A DNA stretch of 64,000 bases. It comes from Rhizobium anhuiense. GTDB lineage: Bacteria > Pseudomonadota > Alphaproteobacteria > Rhizobiales > Rhizobiaceae. How positions within the stretch are numbered: position 1 is the stretch's first letter; each line of letters begins with the position of its first letter. The notes below the pieces were generated by a model, which saw only the letters and a list, made by a program, of their open reading frames with translations, did no database searches and was not told the DNA's origin. Shown piece by piece: positions 41,820 to 50,046 of the stretch. The position numbers were made by a program, and so were the translations under genes. The stretch is taken from positions 1 to 64,000 of the forward strand of contig NZ_ML133529.1 in the NCBI RefSeq assembly GCF_003985145.1. Direction: 5' to 3'.

Positions 41820-42833
41820 CTACTTGACGTTCTTGACGAATTCCGTCGTGTAGGTCTTGGACAAGTCGATCTGCTTGCCCTTGACGTTCTTGGAGAACTC
41901 CGAGAGCACGGCAAGCACGGTTTTCGGACCGTCTTCCGGCATGACGCCATCGGGCGTGAACATGCCCTTGCCCTCGTCGAGAGCCTTGATGTAGCCGTCC
42001 TTGTCGCCGACGTAGAAGTCCTTCGGCATCTTGTCGGCGATCTCGGCGGCGGAATGCGTGTTGATATAGCGCAGCGTCTTGACGAAGGCGTTGGCGAGCT
42101 TCTGTGCCTCTTCCTTGTGCGCGTCGACCCAGGAGGCCTCCATGTAGAGCGAGGCGGCCGGATAGGTGCCGCCGAGCGCCTGACGGGTCGACTCGACCGT
42201 GCGCATGTCGACGAGCACACTCGCTTCGCCTGTTTTGACCATGCGCGAAATCGTCGGCTCGGTGGTCATGCCGGCCTGGATCTGGTCCTGTTGCATGGCG
42301 GCGATGAAGGTGCCGCCGGCGCCGACTGGAACCGTCACGACGTCGCCGGGCTTCAGGCCGGCCTTCGAGGCCATGAAGAGGGTCAGGAAGTTGGTGGACG
42401 AGCCGAGACCGGTGACGCCGAGGCTCTTGCCCTTGAAGTCGGCCGGCGACTTGATGTCGGGATGTTTGCTCGAGACCATCTCGACTTCGCCCGGCGCCTG
42501 GCTGAACTGGACGATGGATTCGACGAATTTGCCTTTGGCCTGCAGGTCCACACAGTGGTCGTAGAAGCCGACCACGCCCTGGACGGCGCCGGCCAGAAGC
42601 TGGTTTTCAGCATCGACGCCGGCGGCTTCGTTCAAGAGCTCGACGTCGAGACCCTCGTCCTTGAAATAACCGAGCGATTCGGCAAGTTTGGCGGGCAGAT
42701 AGATCTGCTTCTCATAACCGCCGACCATGATGGTGATCTTGTCGGCTGCGTTTGCGGCACTCGTAGCGAAAGATGCTGCGGCGAGAAGCGTCGAAAAGGC
42801 GACGGTGTGAAAAAGGCTGCGTGAAGAACGCAT
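41820..42833 (-). CDS. ABC transporter substrate-binding protein, NMT1/THI5/SsuA-like
   Basis: 337 aa, after a strong AGGAGGAGATTTCC. Signal peptide at residues 1-29 (LFHTVAFSTLLAAASFATSA, then ANA). The mature protein begins ADKITIMVGGYEKQIYLPAK, with AESLGYFKDEGLDVELL as in NMT1-type solute binders. It captures substrate in the periplasm and is the first gene of the three-gene operon. A transported compound such as a sulfonate, hydroxymethylpyrimidine derivative or aromatic acid is possible. Confidence 0.91.
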   Translation of the reverse strand: MRSSRSLFHTVAFSTLLAAASFATSAANAADKITIMVGGYEKQIYLPAKLAESLGYFKDEGLDVELLNEAAGVDAENQLLAGAVQGVVGFYDHCVDLQAKGKFVESIVQFSQAPGEVEMVSSKHPDIKSPADFKGKSLGVTGLGSSTNFLTLFMASKAGLKPGDVVTVPVGAGGTFIAAMQQDQIQAGMTTEPTISRMVKTGEASVLVDMRTVESTRQALGGTYPAASLYMEASWVDAHKEEAQKLANAFVKTLRYINTHSAAEIADKMPKDFYVGDKDGYIKALDEGKGMFTPDGVMPEDGPKTVLAVLSEFSKNVKGKQIDLSKTYTTEFVKNVK

Positions 42834-42929
42834 GGAAATCTCCTCCTGTGGTTTGCTCGCATCGTCGTCTCGCCACCCTTGACCCGTGTCTCCTCCACGA
42901 TGCTGCCCCTTCCTATGACGTCGAAGCTT

Positions 42930-43943
42930 TCAACTAGCTTTCAGCTGCAGCCGCGACCGTGCCGTGCTCGGCGGGCCATCATTCAGACGATTCCAGGCTC
43001 GGCGCAGCTGCCGCGCCGAGCCGAAGCCGGCGCGCATGGCGACGGCCTCCATGTCCAGTCGCGAACCGGCGAGCATCTCGCGGGCAAGAGCCACGCGCAT
43101 ACGGTTGACGAAATCCGTAACGCTCATGCCCGTCTGCTCGTTGAACAGCCGTGAAAGGTTGCGCGGGCTGGCGCCGCTGAGGCGGGCGAGCAATGCCACC
43201 GACCAGTCCCGAGAGGGGTCGGCGACCACTGCATCCTGCGCACGATGAATGACCGGGTGGATATGGTTGCGACCTTCGAGCCAGGGCGAAAGTTGCGGAT
43301 CCGAGCCGCCGCGCCTGAGATAGACGACAAGGTATCGCGCCACCGCAAGCGCACAGGCATGTCCCGCCGCTTCGGCGACGATATGCAACATGAGGTCTAT
43401 GCCGGCGGTGATGCCGGCGCTGGTGAGGCGGTCTCCATCCTCGACATAGAGCCGGTTGTCCCGGACGCGCGCCGTCGGCGCGAGCCGGGTCAGATCTTCC
43501 ATGCAGCCGTGATGGGTGGTGCACTCGCGGCCGTCGAGCATTCCGGCCTCGGCAGCGAGCAATGCGCCCGAGCAGATCGAGACCAGTCGAATTCCTGGAC
43601 GAATGGCGCGCTGCAGCCATGCGACAATGGCAGCCTGGTCGGCGCGTTCCTGTTCGTCCCGCCGATGGCTGCTTTCCATCGGAACGTCGGTGCTGCCGGC
43701 AATGACGACAAGCGCGCTATCGGGCAAGCATTCCGGCAATGCTGCGACGCCCGTAACGGCAAGGCCGATCGAGCTGCCGACCGTCGCCGACGGGCCGATA
43801 TAGGTGACGGTGAAGCGCACTGTGGGCTGTTCGAGGTTTGCCTTGCGCAGCACTTCGATCGGACCGGCCACGTCGAGCAGCAGCACGCGCGGCGGCACGA
43901 CGACGAAGACCGGAATATCGAAGGGCTGCGCGGCGTCTGTCAT
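42930..43943 (-). CDS. GlxA family AraC-type transcriptional regulator (DJ-1/PfpI domain)
   Basis: 337 aa. The N-terminal DJ-1/PfpI-like domain (about 10-195) has VFVVVPPRVLLLDVAGPIEV and the nucleophile-elbow region ISICSG-like LVSICSGALLAAEAG. The C-terminal AraC domain (about 235-325) has two helix-turn-helix motifs: VALLARLSGASPRNLSRLFN and MEAVAMRAGFGSARQLRRAW. Such GlxA proteins usually activate genes for amino-acid, betaine or amine catabolism. Its ATG overlaps the isochorismatase-like stop by 4 bp (ATGA), so the two are one transcriptional unit. Confidence 0.92.
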   Translation of the reverse strand: MTDAAQPFDIPVFVVVPPRVLLLDVAGPIEVLRKANLEQPTVRFTVTYIGPSATVGSSIGLAVTGVAALPECLPDSALVVIAGSTDVPMESSHRRDEQERADQAAIVAWLQRAIRPGIRLVSICSGALLAAEAGMLDGRECTTHHGCMEDLTRLAPTARVRDNRLYVEDGDRLTSAGITAGIDLMLHIVAEAAGHACALAVARYLVVYLRRGGSDPQLSPWLEGRNHIHPVIHRAQDAVVADPSRDWSVALLARLSGASPRNLSRLFNEQTGMSVTDFVNRMRVALAREMLAGSRLDMEAVAMRAGFGSARQLRRAWNRLNDGPPSTARSRLQLKAS

Positions 43944-44506
43944 GCGGCGAGTGGCTTTTCACGCCCCGCCAGGGCCTGTTCGACGGTCGCGATCCGAGCG
44001 AAACGGCCTGACAGGACCAGTTCGGTCCGGTCCCGGATTTCTCTCGCACTCCAGGTGCGCCCTGTGGCGTCGGTCATCGGGAAGGTCAGGGTCGCTTCGC
44101 CGACATAGTCGACTTGATAGCCGAGATCGGAGGCGTGGCGGGTGGTGGTCTCGCAGCACTGTTCGGTGCGGATGCCGGAGACGAGGAGACGACGGACGCC
44201 GTTCTCGGTCAGCCACACGTCGAGACCCGAACCGACCAGGGCGCTATGGCGGTTTTTCCTGAATGTAGCCTTCGGCGCGATCCTGAGCGGTGCGAGTGTC
44301 CTGACGAACCCGGATGCCTCCGAAAACGGCGCGTTTTCATCGACATGGAAGATCTGGATGACGGGTATTCCGTCGGCTTCCGCGCCGTCGATCAACGCCT
44401 GCTGACGATCGATGTAGGCGGATGCCAGGTTTTCATCCCAGTAATCGCGTTGTCTGAAAGACTCTTGGGCGTCGATAACGAGAAGGACAGTATCATGGCC
44501 GGACAT
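43940..44506 (-). CDS. Isochorismatase-family cysteine hydrolase
   Basis: 188 aa from the ATG at 44506, after GGAGCAAAAA; a further start at 44518 is possible. The Asp of VLLVIDAQESF (about residue 13), the Lys of TFRKNRHSALVGSGLD, and the Cys in GIRTEQCCETTTRHASDLGY form the expected D-K-C triad. Family members hydrolyse amides such as nicotinamide, N-carbamoylsarcosine and ureidoacrylate. Coupling to a GlxA regulator suggests it acts on a nitrogen compound that the regulator senses; that is inference. Confidence 0.9.
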   Translation of the reverse strand: MSGHDTVLLVIDAQESFRQRDYWDENLASAYIDRQQALIDGAEADGIPVIQIFHVDENAPFSEASGFVRTLAPLRIAPKATFRKNRHSALVGSGLDVWLTENGVRRLLVSGIRTEQCCETTTRHASDLGYQVDYVGEATLTFPMTDATGRTWSAREIRDRTELVLSGRFARIATVEQALAGREKPLAA

Positions 44507-44641
44507 TTTTTGCTCCATGGCGGTTGATCATGAAGCCATATTCGGCAATTTGATGGCACGGGAAAATGCGCGCGCCGGACAAATAGCGGACAATTCGCGC
44601 CAATCGCTACGGGCGCTTTCAGACAGTTCCTCGACCGACTA

Positions 44642-45370
44642 TCAGCTGGTAAAGCTTCGCAGATCCTTCAGCAGCTTGCGGTACCTTGCCTGGCTGCCGA
44701 CCAGATGCTCGCGCATCGCATTTCGGGCGGCCTGATCGTCCCTGTCGGAAATGGCAACGACGATCGCCTCGTGCTCTCTGTGGATCAGCCTTCGGTAGGC
44801 GGTCTGTTCGGCTGTCCTTGTTTCCGGGACCAGCCTGGACTGCGGGATGATCGCCGAGCCCTGGGACTCCAGGAACTGCCGGAATAGCGGATTGTTCGTG
44901 GCTTCGGCGATGGCGGCATGGAGTTCGAGATCGGCCTCGCGAATGGATTGGTCGCTCTCGATGCACTTGAGAATTTTCCGGTGGCATTCGAAAATCGCCT
45001 CCTCCTGCGCGGGCGAGCGGCGCAAGGCCGCAAGACCGGCAGCTTCGATTTCGACAGGCGTTCTGATCTCGAGCACTTCCAGATCGGAAACAACGCGGGC
45101 CTTGTCGGCTTTCCCAGCGGAGACAGCCGGATCGGCGCCGAGGACGAAGATGCCTGCCCCCTGGCGCACCTCGACAAGCCCGTCGGAGCGAAGCGCAGCC
45201 ACCGCCTCGCGCACGACGGTCCGGCTGACGCTATGCGTTTCGGTCAGTTCATGCTCGCTCGGAAGCTTGTCGCCGGCAGAATACTGGCCGCTCAATATGG
45301 CTTGCCGAAGGCTTTCGCCGACCTGTGAGACCAGCGACCCGGAGCCTTTGCTGCGATCCTTCATCTGCAT
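44642..45370 (-). CDS. GntR family transcriptional regulator, FadR/FCD subfamily
   Basis: 242 aa from the ATG at 45370; in-frame GTG (45376) and ATG (45364) lie on either side. Winged helix at about 10-80 (SAGDKLPSEHELTETHSVSR, TVVREAVAALRSDGLVEVRQ, GAGIFVL). The FCD domain follows with DLELHAAIAEATNNPLFRQF and the second His-containing HREHEAIVVAI. It probably senses a small organic acid. The gene is on the same strand as the isochorismatase-glxA pair, 135 bp upstream of it. Confidence 0.9.
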   Translation of the reverse strand: MQMKDRSKGSGSLVSQVGESLRQAILSGQYSAGDKLPSEHELTETHSVSRTVVREAVAALRSDGLVEVRQGAGIFVLGADPAVSAGKADKARVVSDLEVLEIRTPVEIEAAGLAALRRSPAQEEAIFECHRKILKCIESDQSIREADLELHAAIAEATNNPLFRQFLESQGSAIIPQSRLVPETRTAEQTAYRRLIHREHEAIVVAISDRDDQAARNAMREHLVGSQARYRKLLKDLRSFTS

Positions 45371-45660
45371 AGCCACGCCTGCCCCCGCATCGGCTTGATC
45401 CGAATGCCGTCCAAACGCGCGGCACTGCGAAACTCATGATTCATCACACATGTATGACAAATTTCGCGCTCTTTCAATGGTCGCGGCAGTCGGGCTTGTT
45501 CCTTGGCGGTTTTTACTTGGAGATCAGCCGCTGTGTTTTAGCGCAAACTCTCGGCATTCCGTCAGTCCGCCGACATGTTTCGAGCTTTTCTGAGATATAG
45601 GTGACTGGATATAATCAGAATTAATCGCTATGATTATAAGTGATTGACAAGGAGTTTTCG
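45371..45660. other. 290-bp divergent intergenic region between GntR and toxin-antitoxin genes
   Basis: No gene is visible. TGTATGACA at 45451-45459 (TGT-N3-ACA), about 80 bp upstream of the GntR start, has the form of FCD/GntR operators and may serve autoregulation. Closer to the antitoxin gene is an inverted repeat, ATAATC-N15-GATTAT (45611-45637). The middle (45480-45600) shows nothing specific. Confidence 0.45.
45611..45637. promoter_or_regulatory. Candidate operator of the toxin-antitoxin pair
   Basis: ATAATC (45611-45616) and GATTAT (45632-45637) are perfect inverted arms 15 bp apart, ending 23 bp before the antitoxin ATG and overlapping an AT-rich, promoter-like stretch (TATGATTATAAG). 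RHH antitoxins usually bind such sites to repress their own operon. Confidence 0.45.
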
Positions 45661-45921
45661 ATGGAGACCAAAGTTCTGACTGCCCATGTTCCACTGCCGC
45701 TTGCGCAGAAGGTCGATCAACTTGCATCGCGGCTCGAACGCTCGCGCGGCTGGATCGTCAAGCAGGCACTGACTGCATGGATCGACCAGGAAGAGGAGCG
45801 TCGGCGTTTGACGCTTGAGGCGTTGGCCGACGTGGATAGTGGAAACGTTGTCGATCACCAGGCTGTTCAGGCCTGGGCTGATAGTCTTGACAGTGACGAG
45901 CCGATTTCGTTGCCCCGGTGA
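45661..45921 (+). CDS. Antitoxin with ribbon-helix-helix domain (CopG/ParD-type)
   Basis: 86 aa from the ATG at 45661, preceded by AAGGAGTTTTCG. Residues 4-45 fit an RHH fold: the DNA-contact strand VLTAHVPLPLAQKVDQLA, helix A, then the turn and helix B SRGWIVKQALTAWIDQEE. The C-terminal part (DHQAVQAWADSLDSDEPISL) is acidic and would bind the toxin. It represses its own operon and neutralises the ParE-like toxin downstream, whose ATG overlaps its stop by 1 bp (TGATG). Confidence 0.9.
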   Translation: METKVLTAHVPLPLAQKVDQLASRLERSRGWIVKQALTAWIDQEEERRRLTLEALADVDSGNVVDHQAVQAWADSLDSDEPISLPR

Positions 45922-46196
45922 TGGAAGTCAAATGGACGAACAAAGCGGTTTCGGATGTTACCCGCTTATACGACTTTCTCTCTCCGGTCGACCGGCGGGC
46001 TGCGGCCCGAACCGTACAGGCGCTGACGGCAGCCCCTGCGCGGCTGCTTGAGCAGCCACGTCTCGGCGAGCGACTCGAGGAGTTTGATCCTCGAGAGGTT
46101 CGCCGCATTCTCGTCGGCCGTTACGAGCTCCGCTACGAAATCCAGCAGTCGACAATCTATGTATTGCGGCTTTGGCATACGCGGGAAGATCGGTAG
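45921..46196 (+). CDS. Type II toxin, RelE/ParE family
   Basis: 91 aa from the ATG at 45921; a GTG 3 bp earlier lies inside the antitoxin stop region. The pattern VKWTNKAVSDVTRLYDFLSP at the start, the helix with AARTVQALTAAPARLLEQPR, then LGERLEEFDPREVRRILVGR and YELRYEIQQSTIYVLRLWHTRED is the RelE/ParE fold with its C-terminal strand. ParE members usually inhibit gyrase; RelE members cleave mRNA. The sequence is more ParE-like. It forms the second gene of the pair and converges on the LacI gene with a 6-bp gap. Confidence 0.9.
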   Translation: MEVKWTNKAVSDVTRLYDFLSPVDRRAAARTVQALTAAPARLLEQPRLGERLEEFDPREVRRILVGRYELRYEIQQSTIYVLRLWHTREDR

Positions 46197-46202
46197 AAGC
46201 CC

Positions 46203-47210
46203 TCACAGCCGCCTGGTCGATTCCCCGCGCACGAATCTCGGCGTCAGGATGAAATCCTCAGGCGGCGCGGCGGCGCCCTCCGGGCTTGCTATTCTTGTCA
46301 GCAGACGTTGTGCCGCCAATTCCCCGAGCTTCTGCGCATCCTGCACCACCATGGTGATGCGCGGCGTGATGACATTGCTCCATGGCACGTCGTCGACCAT
46401 CGCCAGCGACACGTCGTCAGGGCAGCGGAAACCCATCTCCTGCATCACCTGCAGTGCGGCCAGGCCCGTCATGTTGTTGGCGCCGATGATGGCGGTCGGC
46501 CGGTCGCGGCGGGTCAGCAGCCGCATCGCCTGCGCATGGCCGCCGGTCCTGGTGTAGCCGCCCTCGACCACCAGCGAAGGATCGATCTCCACACCGGCGC
46601 CGGTCATCGTGTTCAGAAAGCCTTTCAGGCGCTCGTCGGCGGTGTGCAGACCGGAAGGCCCGGAGATGAAGCCGATACGCCGGTGGCCGAGTTGCAGCAG
46701 ATGTTCCGTCAGGATGGTGGTGGTCAGCGGATTGTCGGAGCCGACGAAATCGCGCTCTGCACCCTCCACCTTCTGGTCGAACATCACGATCGGCGTCTTG
46801 AAGTCGCGCAGGAACGTGGCGTATTCCTCGCCGCGCCCGTTTGCCGCTAGCGCAATGCCGGCGATCTTCTGCGCCTCCAGCCGCTCCAGCAGTGCCCGCT
46901 CGAGGTCGGCCCTGCCGGAGGAGTCGGCGATCAGGACGAAATAGCCGTGATCGAGCGCCTGGTGCTCGATCTCGCGGCGGATGTCGCCGAAGAACATGTT
47001 GCCGAGATTGGCCGAAACGAAACCGATCAGCGAACTGCGTCCGCGCGCCAGCGTCTGGGCCACCGGGTCGATGCGGTAGCCCGTCGAATTTATCGCCTGC
47101 TGGATGCGGTCGAGCGTCTCGGCGCCGACCCGCTTCGGGCTGTTGAGCGCGAGCGAGACGGTCGAGATGGAAACCCCCGCAATGCGCGCTACGTCTCGTA
47201 TCGTGGTCAT
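46203..47210 (-). CDS. LacI family transcriptional regulator
   Basis: 335 aa. N-terminal helix-turn-helix plus hinge: TIRDVARIAGVSISTVSLAL, then NSPKRVGAETLDRIQQAINS. The periplasmic-binding-like effector domain starts around residue 60 (LIGFVSANLGNMFFGDIRRE) and includes FISGPSGLHTADERLKGF and PTAIIGANNMTGLAAL. It binds a sugar and controls transcription. Divergent from the fucosidase/ABC operon, it should bind the two GAACCGGTTC palindromes in the shared control region, one of them 8 bp from its own start. Confidence 0.93.
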   Translation of the reverse strand: MTTIRDVARIAGVSISTVSLALNSPKRVGAETLDRIQQAINSTGYRIDPVAQTLARGRSSLIGFVSANLGNMFFGDIRREIEHQALDHGYFVLIADSSGRADLERALLERLEAQKIAGIALAANGRGEEYATFLRDFKTPIVMFDQKVEGAERDFVGSDNPLTTTILTEHLLQLGHRRIGFISGPSGLHTADERLKGFLNTMTGAGVEIDPSLVVEGGYTRTGGHAQAMRLLTRRDRPTAIIGANNMTGLAALQVMQEMGFRCPDDVSLAMVDDVPWSNVITPRITMVVQDAQKLGELAAQRLLTRIASPEGAAAPPEDFILTPRFVRGESTRRL

Positions 47211-47217
47211 GTCTGTC

Positions 47218-47227
47218 GAACCGGTTC
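47218..47227. promoter_or_regulatory. LacI-type operator, copy 1
   Basis: The perfect palindrome GAACCGGTTC begins 8 bp upstream of the LacI start codon, a position suited to autorepression. An identical copy lies at 47369-47378. A central CG pair is typical of LacI-family operators. Confidence 0.7.
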
Positions 47228-47331
47228 TAATGCATTGTTATGTCCGATTTTATTGATCGGCGCAACATCCATGCCTCAAACTGGTTATTCCGTAGGGCTT
47301 GCATTTCTAAAACTGCGACCGCGAATTTGGC

Positions 47332-47360
47332 TTGACAGGCGCTGGATCAAGTAAGATTGT
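47332..47360 (+). promoter_or_regulatory. Predicted sigma-70-type promoter of the fucosidase-ABC operon
   Basis: TTGACA (47332-47337), 17-bp spacer, GATTGT (47355-47360); a TAAGAT at 47352 is an alternative but poorly spaced -10. The second GAACCGGTTC palindrome lies 8 bp after the proposed -10, where bound repressor would block initiation. Confidence 0.55.
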
Positions 47361-47368
47361 TACTCACC

Positions 47369-47378
47369 GAACCGGTTC
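47369..47378. promoter_or_regulatory. LacI-type operator, copy 2
   Basis: GAACCGGTTC, part of the 12-bp palindrome CGAACCGGTTCG (47368-47379), located over the likely transcription start of the fucosidase operon and 38 bp before its start codon. Identical in core to copy 1, 151 bp away, close enough for looping between two operators. Confidence 0.75.
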
Positions 47379-47416
47379 GATATGATGTTGAGCCGGAAAG
47401 CAGGGAGGAGAAACCT

Positions 47417-48739
47417 GTGACGAATTCGGAACGCCTGTCGGAAAATCCGGCATCGGAAGGAGCGGGCAAGCACGCCTGGTTCAGCCACGACCGCCTTGGC
47501 ATGTTCATCCATTGGGGCCTCTATGCCTTGGGAGCCCGGCATGAATGGTTGAAGAACCGCGAAGAGCTGACCGACGACCACTACCAGCGCTATTTCGATA
47601 ATTTCGATCCTGATCTCTACGACCCCAAGGAATGGGCCCGCCGGGCACGTCTTGCCGGCATGAAATATGTCGTGGTGACGACCAAGCATCACGAGGGTTT
47701 CTGCCTCTGGGACAGCAAGGTGACGGATTACAAGGCGACGAACACGCCCTGCGGCAAAGATTTGCTGACGCCGCTGGTCGAAGCCTTTCGCGCCGAAGGA
47801 CTGAAGATCGGCTTCTATTATTCGCTGCTCGACTGGCACCATCCCGATTTTCCGATCGACGTCCACCATCCCTTGCGCAACCATCCGCAGGCCGAGGCGC
47901 TCAATGCTGGCCGCGATATGGCCAACTATGCCGCCTATATGCGCGAACAGGTGCGTGAACTTCTGACCGGTTTCGGCCGCATCGACATCATCTGGTTTGA
48001 TTTCAGCTATCCCCAGCGCGAATATCGCGGCCTGCCCGGCAAGGGGCGTGCCGATTGGGAGAGCGAGCGCCTGCTCGCACTGGCGCGTGAATTGCAGCCC
48101 GGCATCATCGTCAACAACCGCCTCGATCTGCCGCCCGGCAATCTGCCCGACGTGACGACGCCGGAGCAATATACGCCGCGCGTGGCGCCCGCTATCGCCA
48201 GCCGGGGGGTGCTCTGGGAAGCCTGCCACACCTTCAGCGGCTCCTGGGGCTATCACCGCGACGAGGATAGCTGGAAAAGCCCGGAACAGATCATCCAATT
48301 GCTCATCGATTCCGTCGCGCTCGGCGGCAACCTCCTGATGAATGTCGGCCCGACCGGCCGCGGCACGCTCGATGCGCGCGCCATCGGCGCGCTCGAAATC
48401 TACCAGAACTGGATTGAGGTCAACGCACGCTCCATTTATGGGGCCGGGCCATCCGACTATCCGGTGCCGGCCGGCTGCCGCTATACCCAGCGCGGCAACC
48501 GCCTCTACCTGCATGTCTATAATTGGCCTTATCGCCACATCCACATCGAAGGCCTCGCCGACAGGATCGCCTATGCGCAATTCCTGCACGACGCCAGCGA
48601 AGTGCGCTGGCTGAGCCACACCAAGGATGTGGATTCCAATATCGGCGTGATGGTGCCGGAAGGCATGATCACACTCGAACTGCCGGTCCGGCGCCCGGAC
48701 GTTACCGTGCCGGTGATCGAGCTCATCCTGAAGGCGTGA
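47417..48739 (+). CDS. Glycoside hydrolase family 29, alpha-L-fucosidase
   Basis: 440 aa from the GTG at 47417, preceded by the strong site GGGAGGAG; the frame is open 60 bp further up but would contain the operator. Motifs: HDRLGMFIHWGLYALGARHEW near residue 25, KYVVVTTKHHEGFCLWDSK, the nucleophile region RIDIIWFDFSYP (Asp), and GGNLLMNVGPTGRG. The enzyme removes alpha-L-fucose from oligosaccharides. No signal peptide, so it likely acts on imported fucosylated oligosaccharides such as xyloglucan- or glycoprotein-derived fragments. First gene of an operon with a CUT1 importer. Confidence 0.9.
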   Translation: MTNSERLSENPASEGAGKHAWFSHDRLGMFIHWGLYALGARHEWLKNREELTDDHYQRYFDNFDPDLYDPKEWARRARLAGMKYVVVTTKHHEGFCLWDSKVTDYKATNTPCGKDLLTPLVEAFRAEGLKIGFYYSLLDWHHPDFPIDVHHPLRNHPQAEALNAGRDMANYAAYMREQVRELLTGFGRIDIIWFDFSYPQREYRGLPGKGRADWESERLLALARELQPGIIVNNRLDLPPGNLPDVTTPEQYTPRVAPAIASRGVLWEACHTFSGSWGYHRDEDSWKSPEQIIQLLIDSVALGGNLLMNVGPTGRGTLDARAIGALEIYQNWIEVNARSIYGAGPSDYPVPAGCRYTQRGNRLYLHVYNWPYRHIHIEGLADRIAYAQFLHDASEVRWLSHTKDVDSNIGVMVPEGMITLELPVRRPDVTVPVIELILKA

Positions 48740-48789
48740 GCTCGATCGCACTCGCGTGTCCTTTGCGTTCATGGAGGGAGGAGAAACCC

Positions 48790-50010
48790 ATGAAGGTTCT
48801 GAAGAAAACGCTTTTGCTTGCCGCAATCGGCAGCAGTCTTTTTGCCACAGCCGCATCGGCCGAACAGGTCAACCTGACCTGGCAGATGTGGACCGGCTCC
48901 GAAGCCGACACCAAGGGCTGGCAGCACCTGGCCGACATGGTGACGGCCAAATATCCCGATATCAAGGTGACGCTGACGACGACGGGCTGGGTCGATTACT
49001 GGACGCGGCTGCCGGTGTTGGCAGCGTCGGGCCAGCTCGCCGACATCGTTTCCATGCAGTCGTTGCGCATGCCGAATTTCTATTCGCTGCTCGAGCCGCT
49101 AAATGACCGAATAGCGGCCGACAAGTTCGACGTCGGAGCCTTTACCCCCTCGATCATCGGCGGGATGTCGGTCGACAAGCAGCTTTACGGTCTGCCCTAT
49201 GATGTCGGCCCGTGGGTCATCTACTATAACCAGGATGCGCTCGAAGCCGCCGGCATTCCCTTGCCGAAGCCGGGCTGGACGCTGGCCGAGTTTACCGATG
49301 CCGCCAAGAAATTGACGAAAGACGGCAAGTACGGCTTCGGCATCACCCCGGTCAACTATTCGGTCCTGGCCTCGGCCTGGGGCGATAAATACGTCAACGA
49401 CGCCGGAGAGCTCGACCTGACCAATCCTGGCGCTGTTGCCGCTGCCGACAGGCTGATCGGCTTTGCCGCCAAGGATAAGATCGCGCCGCTGGTGCCGCCG
49501 AGTGCCGATGTCGGCACGGTCGTCCAGGGCCGGTTCAATTCGGGCAACGTCGCCATGTATATCGATGGCCCCTGGTCGATTATCGGCATGAAGGACCAGG
49601 CGAAGTTCAAGATCGGCCTCACCACTCTGCCGCGCGCCGAAGGCGAACTTTCAGCCGTGACCGCGGGCTCCGGTTTCGGCATTGCCACGACAAGCAAAAA
49701 CAAGGATGCGGCGTGGAAGGCGATCCAGGTGCTGACCAGTCCCGAGGCGCTGCAATATCTCGCCGAACAGGGGCGCGCGCTGCCGGCGCGCACGGCCTCG
49801 CAATCCTCCTGGTATAAGGTGGCGGCCAAGGACATCACCAATGGCGGCGAGGCGCTCGATTATTCCCTGGCGCATTCGGTGCCCTATGTGATCACCAACA
49901 ATTGGGCGGCGGTGGAAAACCTCTTCAACCAGTATTTCCCACCGGCTTTCGCCGGCAGCGCCGATGCCAAGCAGACGATGGAGTCGATCCAGAGCCTCGC
50001 GCAGCAATAG
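48790..50010 (+). CDS. CUT1 ABC transporter sugar-binding protein
   Basis: 406 aa from the ATG at 48790, after GGGAGGAGAAACCC. Signal peptide at residues 1-24 (KTLLLAAIGSSLFATAASA). The mature protein starts EQVNLTWQMWTGSEAD and has SBP_bac_1 features: QLADIVSMQSLRMPNFYSLL, LYGLPYDVGPWVIYYNQDAL, and GAFWSI-like YIDGPWSIIGMKDQ. It would deliver fucosylated or related oligosaccharide to the two following permeases. It is 50 bp after the fucosidase gene. Confidence 0.92.
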   Translation: MKVLKKTLLLAAIGSSLFATAASAEQVNLTWQMWTGSEADTKGWQHLADMVTAKYPDIKVTLTTTGWVDYWTRLPVLAASGQLADIVSMQSLRMPNFYSLLEPLNDRIAADKFDVGAFTPSIIGGMSVDKQLYGLPYDVGPWVIYYNQDALEAAGIPLPKPGWTLAEFTDAAKKLTKDGKYGFGITPVNYSVLASAWGDKYVNDAGELDLTNPGAVAAADRLIGFAAKDKIAPLVPPSADVGTVVQGRFNSGNVAMYIDGPWSIIGMKDQAKFKIGLTTLPRAEGELSAVTAGSGFGIATTSKNKDAAWKAIQVLTSPEALQYLAEQGRALPARTASQSSWYKVAAKDITNGGEALDYSLAHSVPYVITNNWAAVENLFNQYFPPAFAGSADAKQTMESIQSLAQQ

Positions 50011-50046
50011 GATGGCGCGGCAGGATTGCCGCGCATGGAGGAAGAC

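Noticed and set aside
45634..45645. ATAAGTGAT upstream of the antitoxin as another GntR operator
   Set aside because: Only the short AAGTGAT core is shared and the rest does not fit CACTTATATG. The inverted repeat ATAATC-N15-GATTAT explains the site better as antitoxin autoregulation.
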